Part shown: in pieces, positions 27,101-34,704 of the stretch
Position numbering within the stretch: the first letter of the stretch is position 1
How the letters are laid out: each line of letters starts with the position of its first letter
From: Paenibacillus planticolens
GTDB taxonomy: Bacteria > Bacillota > Bacilli > Paenibacillales > NBRC-103111
Length of the DNA: 64,000 nt
Assembly: GCF_013141725.1 (NCBI RefSeq)
Contig: NZ_WHNZ01000022.1
Coordinates: 62,001-126,000, forward strand
Direction of reading: 5' to 3'
Made by a program: the position numbers and the translations under genes
Notes under the pieces: generated by a model
What the model saw: the letters and a program-made list of their open reading frames with translations, nothing else
The model's database searches: none
Told to the model about the DNA's origin: nothing

Positions 27101-27810
27101 ACTTTGTTATTCTCCACTAGCACATCGCTGATATTACCCAGCAGCAGGATTCCTCCGCTGCCCATTTTATGCCCTTTGGGATTACCGTTGACATCATGGA
27201 TGTAATTGTTCTTGATAACGATTCCCTTCTGAGCATTATTCAACCATTCCGTCTGGTTCGTAGCTGAGGTTTTTACCACAATCCCCCCGCGCTGTGAAAC
27301 AACAGTCGCACTATAATTGGTCACTTCAAAATTATTGATCTCGAGGTAGCTTCCGTCCAAAACGTCAATGGTGGCTGACTGTGTCTTGTCCGTTACTCCG
27401 CTATAATACGTATAGAGTGAAAAAACTTCTTTCGTTGTCGTGCCATTGCCATTAATAATCGGTCTGACATTCGGATCGTCACTGCCGTATTTGTCAAAAA
27501 CGATAGGAGCTTGGACGGTTCCAGATAAGTTTCTAAGCTTCAAGCTTCCGTTCCAAACATCGCCTGCTTTGAAAAGAATTTTGTCCCCGGGTCCGAAGAC
27601 GGCGGCGCCTACTTTTTCCAAAGTCTTCCACGGGTTTGCTTGCGATAATCCGTCATTATTGTCATCCCCCATTAAAGAGCTAACATAGTACGTATTTCCC
27701 GAAGTCGCCGCTTGCGCTTTTATCGGAGAGATTGCAGGGAAAATCAGTGTGATGAGTAACGTCAACATAATAGACCAGGCCGTTACCTTATACGTCTGAC
27801 TCTTTTTCAA
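24106..27810 (-). CDS. Secreted beta-helix protein with Big2, cohesin and dockerin domains
   Basis: A 1234-aa exported protein starting at TTG after AAAGGAGGAG. A signal peptide (cleavage near AQAAT) is followed by a right-handed parallel beta-helix of about 500 residues (repeated short strands with Asn ladders, e.g. VIKNNYIHDVNGNP), as in polysaccharide lyases. Two Big2-like domains, a lectin-like sandwich (about 730-930), a cohesin-type domain (about 1035-1165) and a C-terminal type I dockerin (DINNDGKVTIGDL, DVNNDGKIDLLDL) complete it. Lyase activity on a polysaccharide is plausible but the catalytic residues were not assigned. Cohesin and dockerin in one chain is notable. Confidence 0.85.
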   Translation of the reverse strand: MKKSQTYKVTAWSIMLTLLITLIFPAISPIKAQAATSGNTYYVSSLMGDDNNDGLSQANPWKTLEKVGAAVFGPGDKILFKAGDVWNGSLKLRNLSGTVQAPIVFDKYGSDDPNVRPIINGNGTTTKEVFSLYTYYSGVTDKTQSATIDVLDGSYLEINNFEVTNYSATVVSQRGGIVVKTSATNQTEWLNNAQKGIVIKNNYIHDVNGNPKGHKMGSGGILLLGNISDVLVENNKVINVDIEGIRNAGLYKEGDISANFPKVLNNVQFKNNYIEKVQGDGIVLSNVGANGRLEYNTVVEHSYKNVGNVNYAGLWVIAVKDTIIQYNEVYGGKYGYNDGQAFDIDMFSEGTLYQYNYSHDNRGGLILFMGGSTNSVVRYNVSVNDGNGAYILHYLPTTANDAPLIHNNTIFTDSQISTRIFSDTGKYAKLYNNVFMAKGTMTMGSNSFTGGAIKNNDFYPGSDIKGQSFAGVSFENNLFTSPKFSRPGEEPKNLITGMNTFNAAALDGYKLMSDSPLIDAGMDVSSLTPAVWEKASKDFFNNTLSGKVDIGAHVYSNDQPDTVKPEIMPTSISVDPSDVHLYLQHSGAALSAKVLPEDAWFKGTKWSSSNPSVASVDASGNISANSAGTAVITAESVVNPNVKASSQVTVSPAAAIKQYMVTSDDATLSDSKKSVQLNVRGQMEDGGTADNPPYYKMTYLADHPDAKIDQLTGKLEFTGDLTKVNDISVSAEVQEYKDLIYSESFENGWGDFVTEQNPPTNGSGGKISNKIAYHGNNSALYDNPPAVEKVFAPNQNGVVTMMLYDDGSKNGATRVIAHVGNQRTTLLAALGVFYDGGSVGNLDNYSVRASSSSSAWEKTNVPRTVGWHELKWDYTSGTDLKMYIDNQLVKTTTAIKNFDRIVLGFIWDKANGRTFGFDNIKYAASDAKITYPAQALKIRVAHPETAVRGIQIDKQEVSIDQGQTAELTATVSPENASNKNVAWSSSDPNVARLEIMNDRVVVTGMQPGQATVTVTTIDGGFTAAATVTVRPVAPTGPVTTLTGASSVQAGEQFSLNYGLNNVVKGAYAQDVHIAYDATVMEFVSAKSAKEGISLLKAVEGPAGTIRLIMASQGEGNAVIGDAGLIELTFKAKKVARTTEGTVAVTSALLGDSQGNETQAAVSSHSMEITAEIPGIPGDINNDGKVTIGDLAMVAANYGKDTTSPDWEQVKKADVNNDGKIDLLDLAAIARKILE

Positions 27811-27947
27811 TTTGTAACTCCTCCTTTAGTTTTTTTGAAACAATTCGTATCATTTTTAAATATAAAGAAACAATAGACGAATTGGCATGTATTATTTCGA
27901 CCATTGTGTGCACGATTTTTACTTTATGGATGATAGCCACGGCAGTT

Positions 27948-29000
27948 TTATTGGGGAATAATCTTATCATAGACGGAGTGGTTGATTTCAACCTTTGCCT
28001 CCTTCCTATATTGCTCCACTTTCTCATCCAATTGATTTTGCACGTAAATCTGAATGACCGCGCTTTTCACATCCTTGTATTCCTCATAGGCGCCTTCTTG
28101 CTTTTTCAGAACTCTAAAAACAGTTGCTGCACCATCTGTCTCGTAAATTTCACTAAAATCCATTTCTTTCAAATCCAGGAACGTTTCATATAACTGGTTA
28201 GTAAAAATATCGTCCTTCGATATTTTTTTCGGATCTAACGTTTGCTTTTCAATATTTGCAGGTACTCCTAATTGTTCTGCCGCTGTTTTTGAGTCGATTC
28301 CTCCAGCCGTTGCTTTGTCCTTGATCTCCTGAAGTATTTTCATTGTGGCGGAACCGCCTTTTAACGAAATCTTCTCATAATCAAAGCTGCTTCTCATTTT
28401 AAAATAATCATCTTTCATTTCTTTATAATAGGCTTGGTAAAAATCATCTGATTGTGTATTTTGCGCATCCTTTGCCAGTTTCTCAATAAGTTTCTGATAG
28501 TTGATACTTCGGAAATACGAATAGTATTCAAAAGCGCTGTATTGTATCGGACCATAAACTGGTTGATTATTTTTATATTTCCTTTGCCTTTGCTCATTTT
28601 CATCCTGCAGGTTTTTCAGAAAAGCACGATACGTCGTTTCTTGGATGACATCATTTTCTTTCATAAGCCTTTGTTCCGCCTTGATTTTCAACAGCTCGTC
28701 CACGGCTAATTGTTTGGCATATTCGGCCGGATTTTCGCCTTGATAAACGGCTGACCAGAAGTTCTTGTTATAGTCGGCATTATATTTTTCTTTAAAATAA
28801 CTCGTTGTTAACGCTTTCTTATTTTGTAGAACCAACTGAAATTCGTCATAAGTTATCGCTGAGCCATCCATTGTAAATACGATCTTTTCGTCCGAACGGC
28901 TTTCAAAAGTAAGCACGGACGCACTTGTGACAACTGCTAGCATGACCAATGCGCAAGACAGAATAATGAAACGAAAGTTTTCAAATTTTTTCTTTATCAT
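27948..29000 (-). CDS. SurA/PrsA-like membrane-anchored foldase or chaperone
   Basis: A 350-aa protein starting at ATG 29000 after GGGGGG. One N-terminal hydrophobic segment (ILSCALVMLAVVTSAS) is followed by an extracytoplasmic part. The start of that part (VFTMDGSAITYDEFQLVLQ) is typical of SurA_N-type chaperone domains, and the rest is highly charged and helical. No clear parvulin isomerase core was found, so it may be a chaperone without isomerase activity. It lies between two genes for very large surface proteins, which suggests it helps fold or export them. Confidence 0.65.
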   Translation of the reverse strand: MIKKKFENFRFIILSCALVMLAVVTSASVLTFESRSDEKIVFTMDGSAITYDEFQLVLQNKKALTTSYFKEKYNADYNKNFWSAVYQGENPAEYAKQLAVDELLKIKAEQRLMKENDVIQETTYRAFLKNLQDENEQRQRKYKNNQPVYGPIQYSAFEYYSYFRSINYQKLIEKLAKDAQNTQSDDFYQAYYKEMKDDYFKMRSSFDYEKISLKGGSATMKILQEIKDKATAGGIDSKTAAEQLGVPANIEKQTLDPKKISKDDIFTNQLYETFLDLKEMDFSEIYETDGAATVFRVLKKQEGAYEEYKDVKSAVIQIYVQNQLDEKVEQYRKEAKVEINHSVYDKIIPQ

Positions 29001-29039
29001 GAATGGTTCCCCCCCAATCTGAAGCGTCATGCAAAGCGA

Positions 29040-29176
29040 AAAACACGAAACAAATTGTATCGTGTTTTCAATATAATAAAAAGCATACCAGAATGGTATG
29101 CAATATTTTGACTTGGATGTGCAAGATCTTGACTATTATAGCAGCACATCGTAGTTCCCTTTCGACAAATCGAAAG
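29040..29176 (-). promoter_or_regulatory. Possible structured RNA leader of the SurA-like gene
   Basis: Several perfect inverted repeats crowd this stretch: AAAACACGA/TCGTGTTTT (29040-29068), GCATACC/GGTATGC (29083-29101), GATGTGC/GCACATC (ends near 29126 and 29160) and CTTTCGA/TCGAAAG (29159-29176). On the minus strand the hairpin nearest the gene ends in a T run, so a transcription attenuator is possible. I could not match it to a known riboswitch class. The rest of 29001-29339 has no gene. Confidence 0.35.
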
Positions 29177-29234
29177 CTGGGCAGCCGATGATTAATTGTT
29201 GCTTCAAGAAGAGGATTTTTCAGTAACACAACTA

Positions 29235-29272
29235 ATGCCCCTCCGACTTCCTGATGGGAAGCGAAAGGGCAT
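29235..29272 (-). terminator. Hairpin after the SLH-DUF2252 gene, probable terminator
   Basis: ATGCCC pairs with GGGCAT and, inside, CTTCC pairs with GGAAG. The following minus-strand bases are T-rich but not a clean run, so termination is likely but not certain. Confidence 0.5.
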
Positions 29273-29339
29273 AGAAGTATACGTTCTCGTTGCTTGGAGC
29301 TTGTTAACCTTTGAGAACCGCATGTATAGCTTGAGGTCT

Positions 29340-32300
29340 TTATTTTTGTTGCAGCACTCTTAGGATTACAACTGCCGCCTCGGCGCGGGTAGTCTTTTCT
29401 TTTGGTTTCACAGTGCCGTCCTGGTAACCATTGAGAAGTCCCTTTTCGGTTGCTGCTGCAAGAGAAGCACGCGCCCAATCCGATATTTCTGTGTTGTCAG
29501 TAAACCGCGTGTTCTTGTCTGTCGATGTGATTCGAGCTGCACGAACGATGATCGCTGCCATTTGCTCACGGGTAATAAAATCATCCGGCCCGAACGTACT
29601 ATCGTTATACCCGGACACAATATCCAGCGCCGCAGCCGTGCCGATTGCCATCTTAGCCCAATGCGTATCGGTATCGGCGAAGCTTTTGCCTTTCTTCTCA
29701 TTAAGATGGAAGGCTTTAACGACGATCGTCACGAATTCGGCTCGCGTGATGTTTGCATTTGGTTTGAAGGTGCCGTCCGAATAGCCGTTTAGGATCCCCT
29801 GCTTGACCAACTCAAGCACGCCTGCTTCAGCCCAATGACCTTTGAGATCCGAGAATCCCTGTTCATTAACCGAAGGCTGCGGCGCAGTTTTCATTTTGTT
29901 CGAGGCCAGAACGGCAAATTTCGAAAAATGGGTTACTGCTCCTGAAGCCTTCCCCATTTCCAGATCCAGCTTCGGATCGGTTAGTTTCACCCAAGCGTGG
30001 GTTTGTTCATTTAGGTAATACACGGCTACGTCGGAAGATTTCAAATCTGCTTTGGTCTTATCGAAAGGCAGCGTGATGATAACAGGTTTACTGAATTCAC
30101 CGTCTTTGTCTTTTTTAATCTCATAGACCTCACTGATCAGCTGTAAGTCGGAATCTATCGGGATGCCCGAAGTGCCGCTTACTTTGTCTACCGTAACCTG
30201 GATGATACCTGTCATAGCTCCAGCCGGCACGTCGATGGATGCTCCGTTCAAAGTAAGCGTCCCGCCGTTCGTCGCCGAGATGGTGCCGGAATTGGAAGAA
30301 CCGGCTGCGCCACTACTACCGTTGCCAGTGGACGGAGAAATCGCGGTGTAGCTGACAAACATCGTAAAATGCTTGGTCCAAATGACCAGATCGCTTCCAA
30401 CCGTTATCGCCGCTTCTCCACCTGCAGCAATTTCAAGGTTGGCCGCCATCTGGCTGTCCTCCGAGATTTTGCCTGTTATCGGCGTAAAGACGCCGCTGCG
30501 CAAATAACCAGCCGCTTTGCCTCCTTGACCGGGCAGCAGCAGACGCACCGCCTTATCAAAGGTCAACGTGACATCCGGCGCACCGACTTCGACAACGCCG
30601 CTCACGGAAGCATTCGGTATCGATACGCTGCTGTTGCTCTTTATCGTCGGCAGTTGGATCGTACCGTCCCAAGATGAGGTTGCCGTAATTTTCGTTCCTT
30701 CCGGAATCGCCATCCCTACATTACCCAGAGAAGTTGACGACAGCACTTGTATCTGGGGCAACGTCGCTTCCTTGTTCGCCCCGGCTGTAATCGTGGTCAC
30801 CGTCAGCTTGGCGTTAGTTGCATCCTCCGGAACCGATATTTGAACCGGGACATCGGTTATTGGAATCACTCCGTCGGAGCCGACTGTTACGGCTGTGGTT
30901 CTGATCACATTTACCGTGTAGGTCTTGACGGTTCCATCCTGCGCCGTAACAAGGACTTTAATGGAATTGCTGCCTTCGCTCAGCGGAAGGTCCACGGACG
31001 GTTCATTATTTTTTAAGGAAACTGGACCGAGCACCAGCGTGCCTTCCCCATTGTAAACGTTCGTCATCACGGTAGAATAAACATCATCGTACACACTAAC
31101 CGTCACCGTCGTATTGACCACGCTGCTCGGAACTTTTACCGTGTATGCCGTAGTATCCTTCGTAAAGGATGGACTTATTTCACCGCCTGACAGTATAAGG
31201 GACTTTAAATCGGCGTTGCTGGATGGCGGGGCCGCCCGTGTTACCGTTAACGTATAATTCATGATCGATTCGTCTTGAGCCGTTACGCTGACATAGATCG
31301 GATTATCCCCGACTTGGAGTTTGAAGCTTTGCTCGCCTACACCTACCACCGTCGTTCCGTTTAGAGATACCTTGGCTTTGCTGTCCGCCGCTGTCGCTCT
31401 AACGGATACTGATTCGGTATCAAACGGAACGTTAACCTTGTAGCTTCGAATTGGGAATGCATTAGAATATCCATCGTAAGGCGTTAGGTTAACAAAGGCT
31501 GGAGAAAGTGAGACCGTTCCATTGCTGCCGGTTACCTCAATTCCCGACAAATGGGAAACATCAAGAAGGGACCCGTCGCCCATGATGGGCTGCATAAGTG
31601 CGTAATCCGATTTACTCTGGATGTAATAGGTTGCTGAAAGCTCGAGAAGCTCTTGCTTGAACGAATTCCAAGTGCTGTCATCCATGGTGTTTACAAACTT
31701 GCCTGCAAAGGCCGATGTGCTTCTGGCATGAGCGAGCGCATAAGCCTGCGAAGCATACTTCACGTAGTTGGCCAAGTCCGCTTTGGAAGCGAAGGCGGTT
31801 TTGATATCGGTATAATCTCCTTTGCTAACGGCAATGGAGCGCACAAGAAAACTTCGGCTTCCCATCGCCATCGAACCTGCATAAGACTCAGTATTCATCA
31901 TCAAACTCTTGTAATTGTCCGCCGTACGTCTGCCATGATCCGTTCCATAAACGGAATCGTACTCGCTGCGGTTCGCTTCCGGATTAGCAAGCAGGTTCGG
32001 CAAAAATTCTTCCTTAACATCAAGTAAGATGTCGTCATCCTGCCCTGTGCTGTTTCCTTCAATTAGAACGTTGAAACGCATAGAGCCTCGGCTGGCATTC
32101 CCCTGGTTCACTCGATATACGACGTCCTTAATTTTAAAATACCCGGGATTCTTACTCTTTGCGAAGCTGTCGATGGAGGCTAAGTAAGTATTCCAGCTGG
32201 ATTCAAATTGGTAGCGTTGTTCTGGTGTCAACAAGCTGTATTTGGATCCCGCAATAAATTTCCTTGTCTGGGTCTGGGGATCAACAGGAACTGCACTATT

Positions 32301-34418
32301 CAATTGATTGACACGGGTTACGGCTGCCATCTTATCCAACAGCGTTTTCGTGAAACCGTCCACGTTGTTTGTCGTTAATTCTTTAGTAAGAAGATTGGCG
32401 TTGCCGCTTAACGAAACTAGCGTTCCGCGATACTCGTCAAGGAAGATATTGACGATATCTGTCATATCCGCGTCCGTCATACTTTTCTCGGCTGCAGTAC
32501 CGTTGTCCCTTTCCAAGAAGAGACTTGGCAGCATGCGCAGCAAATCCCAGTAGAACGGAGCGGTCGCCGAACTGTCATAATCGTTCAGATCGAACTTCAC
32601 CTGTCCGCTCGCGTTCTCGAACGTACCAATATTTTGCAAGTAGGCATCGCCCTGAACGATCGTTTTCAAATCCATCTGTTTCCAAGCGTCCGGCACCGGC
32701 AAAAGACTTGTATTCAGGTCACCAAAGAAGACTGCCGGATTCCCCCGGAAAAAGTCGAAGCTGGTGTTCGCCTGTGTAGCGTATTTGGCGGCCTTCATGA
32801 CAGGGTCGGAGAAAAAGGCATTGCTTGCTTTAATGGCCGCAATCAACTCATTCTTTCTAGCCAAGTCTGCTTTCGAGTCCATCTTACGGATGGTGATACC
32901 GACCGGATTGGCGTCCTGAATGATCTGGCCGTTAACAGTAGAACTGGACATTACCGCATTGCTAAGGGTGATCGAATAAGATATATCCTGTGTAACCGGA
33001 ACGGATGAAGTCCCGGAAACGCTAAACGTAATTTGATCCTTCGAGTCATTCACAGTAGCTGACAAGGTAAGCCCTTGCGGCAGCGCTGGAACTAGCGAAT
33101 AAGAAGAAGAAACCAGTGAATCCTTAAGTGATACGCCGTTAACATTCGGTACCGACAGACGAAATGAAGCATGTTTAGGATCGATGGCGGTTCCTGTCGT
33201 CATCTGCACATCGCTTGAGATAAGAGAAGCATTGATTTTGGGTAGTGCCGCTGCGATCGTAAAGTTTACAGGGTCGGAATCCGTCTGTTCTCCCGAAGTG
33301 ACACCCGCTGCTTTGATCTGAACCGTGAAGGATTGATTGGACGTTATTGGATTGTTCGCTGTGCCTGTGATCCAAACTTCAAGTCTGTGGTTCACTCTAT
33401 CGGGAACAACCGAATAGGCAAGTCCTTGCGGCAAATTGGACACGATTACATAGCTTTCATCAAAATCATTTTTCAATTCTGTTAAAAAAGGGAGTTGCAA
33501 AGCTACTTTATTTTTCAATGCATCTACGGTTGTATTCGTGGACATCGCTACGCTGGAATAAAGCGGGTCCGCCTTGGCATAAATTTTCAGCGGGTGGCGG
33601 CTGCTTAGAGAGTTGTGCACATTTGCAGGATTGGTTTGATATTGGGTTAAAATCGAGGTGCCACCCCCAATATCAAAATCATTGAGGCTATTCCCGGTGA
33701 AATATCCATTTCCGTAGTTGTTTTCATTCGTATTCGGAGTACCATCCGCGCTGCTTGCCGAAAGAGCAGTTCCTGTTGGATCAACTGGATTAACCGCCTT
33801 GCGAACAAAATAGTTATAAACTTTCATAGCCGGAGCGGAGGTCGGCGTGGAATCTCCGTACACAACAAGATCTTTAGAAGAGTTATTATTGCCTATGAGC
33901 TCGATTTTCCCGGTATCTTTATCCATTTTGAAAATACCAGTCTCCGCCGTCGCCACGACGTCCGGTGTCGGCAATTCAGCTCCGTACAGCGGCGAAGTCA
34001 AATCTTGGATTCCACTCGGATTCTTGTCGAAATCCTCTTGAACTAAGAAATAGCCATGAGGCTGAATCGTTCCGTAGATATTGGTAGTGACGGAAGATTG
34101 CCAAGTGCCGGAAACTTTGGGTGTATACTGAATTTTCCACCCTGTTAGGTCAACGGACTGTCCAGTAGGATTGTACAATTCAACGAAATCATATTTGTAC
34201 AAATTTTTGTTTTTAACCGCAGTGCCGGAGCTGAAACTCGGACGGTTGCCTGCAGGATTAAACTTGCTGATTACAATATGATCGGCTGTCTTGGTGAAAG
34301 CTTGTCCGTCAGTCGAAGCCGTTGCTTGCGGAGACCCAAACACGCTCAGGATCGAACTGCAAGCAAATGACACAAGTACGACTGATGTGATTCGTTTCAT
34401 TTTTGAACGCTTTAACAC
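29340..34418 (-). CDS. Giant SLH surface protein with lamin-tail and DUF2252 domains
   Basis: About 1692 aa from the GTG at 34418, which has GGGGGA some 9 nt upstream; an ATG at 34427 is too close to that site. A signal peptide (SVVLVSFACSSILSVFGS) leads to a lamin-tail domain (about 30-200, VELYNPTGQSVDLTGWKI), an Ig-like region, then a DUF2252-type domain at about 520-945 with GDAYLQNIGTF and KFDLNDYDSS. Two cadherin-like sandwiches, a ZU5-like domain and three SLH repeats follow. DUF2252 has a kinase-like fold and is normally found in cytoplasmic proteins, so its place in an exported chain is odd. No function is assigned. Confidence 0.85.
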   Translation of the reverse strand: MLKRSKMKRITSVVLVSFACSSILSVFGSPQATASTDGQAFTKTADHIVISKFNPAGNRPSFSSGTAVKNKNLYKYDFVELYNPTGQSVDLTGWKIQYTPKVSGTWQSSVTTNIYGTIQPHGYFLVQEDFDKNPSGIQDLTSPLYGAELPTPDVVATAETGIFKMDKDTGKIELIGNNNSSKDLVVYGDSTPTSAPAMKVYNYFVRKAVNPVDPTGTALSASSADGTPNTNENNYGNGYFTGNSLNDFDIGGGTSILTQYQTNPANVHNSLSSRHPLKIYAKADPLYSSVAMSTNTTVDALKNKVALQLPFLTELKNDFDESYVIVSNLPQGLAYSVVPDRVNHRLEVWITGTANNPITSNQSFTVQIKAAGVTSGEQTDSDPVNFTIAAALPKINASLISSDVQMTTGTAIDPKHASFRLSVPNVNGVSLKDSLVSSSYSLVPALPQGLTLSATVNDSKDQITFSVSGTSSVPVTQDISYSITLSNAVMSSSTVNGQIIQDANPVGITIRKMDSKADLARKNELIAAIKASNAFFSDPVMKAAKYATQANTSFDFFRGNPAVFFGDLNTSLLPVPDAWKQMDLKTIVQGDAYLQNIGTFENASGQVKFDLNDYDSSATAPFYWDLLRMLPSLFLERDNGTAAEKSMTDADMTDIVNIFLDEYRGTLVSLSGNANLLTKELTTNNVDGFTKTLLDKMAAVTRVNQLNSAVPVDPQTQTRKFIAGSKYSLLTPEQRYQFESSWNTYLASIDSFAKSKNPGYFKIKDVVYRVNQGNASRGSMRFNVLIEGNSTGQDDDILLDVKEEFLPNLLANPEANRSEYDSVYGTDHGRRTADNYKSLMMNTESYAGSMAMGSRSFLVRSIAVSKGDYTDIKTAFASKADLANYVKYASQAYALAHARSTSAFAGKFVNTMDDSTWNSFKQELLELSATYYIQSKSDYALMQPIMGDGSLLDVSHLSGIEVTGSNGTVSLSPAFVNLTPYDGYSNAFPIRSYKVNVPFDTESVSVRATAADSKAKVSLNGTTVVGVGEQSFKLQVGDNPIYVSVTAQDESIMNYTLTVTRAAPPSSNADLKSLILSGGEISPSFTKDTTAYTVKVPSSVVNTTVTVSVYDDVYSTVMTNVYNGEGTLVLGPVSLKNNEPSVDLPLSEGSNSIKVLVTAQDGTVKTYTVNVIRTTAVTVGSDGVIPITDVPVQISVPEDATNAKLTVTTITAGANKEATLPQIQVLSSTSLGNVGMAIPEGTKITATSSWDGTIQLPTIKSNSSVSIPNASVSGVVEVGAPDVTLTFDKAVRLLLPGQGGKAAGYLRSGVFTPITGKISEDSQMAANLEIAAGGEAAITVGSDLVIWTKHFTMFVSYTAISPSTGNGSSGAAGSSNSGTISATNGGTLTLNGASIDVPAGAMTGIIQVTVDKVSGTSGIPIDSDLQLISEVYEIKKDKDGEFSKPVIITLPFDKTKADLKSSDVAVYYLNEQTHAWVKLTDPKLDLEMGKASGAVTHFSKFAVLASNKMKTAPQPSVNEQGFSDLKGHWAEAGVLELVKQGILNGYSDGTFKPNANITRAEFVTIVVKAFHLNEKKGKSFADTDTHWAKMAIGTAAALDIVSGYNDSTFGPDDFITREQMAAIIVRAARITSTDKNTRFTDNTEISDWARASLAAATEKGLLNGYQDGTVKPKEKTTRAEAAVVILRVLQQK

Positions 34419-34581
34419 GAAAATCATTCCCCCTTTTGCGAAATGTACATAATGTTTCATTTGATCATATCCATATTCTGTTATCGTACGATTAACCTTT
34501 TGTAAATAAAACGTAATATTATGCTCTTTCGACTTCAATCGATAGATCAGGCACAGGCGTTTCACGCGAATTATAGAATAT

Positions 34582-34616
34582 AAAAAACCCGCTCCAGAAC
34601 AATGGAATGCGGGTTT
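34582..34616 (-). terminator. Rho-independent terminator of the galactoside operon
   Basis: AAACCCGC pairs with GCGGGTTT, with an inner TCCA/TGGA pairing, and six T follow on the minus strand. It closes the unit that ends with the GH36 gene. Confidence 0.9.
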
Positions 34617-34704
34617 ACTTTTCAGTATTTAACTAATCACAATATGCAAATCACCAAGAATAACTATAAGGCTTTTAATTGGTTTACTGAGACTAAACGC
34701 ATCG

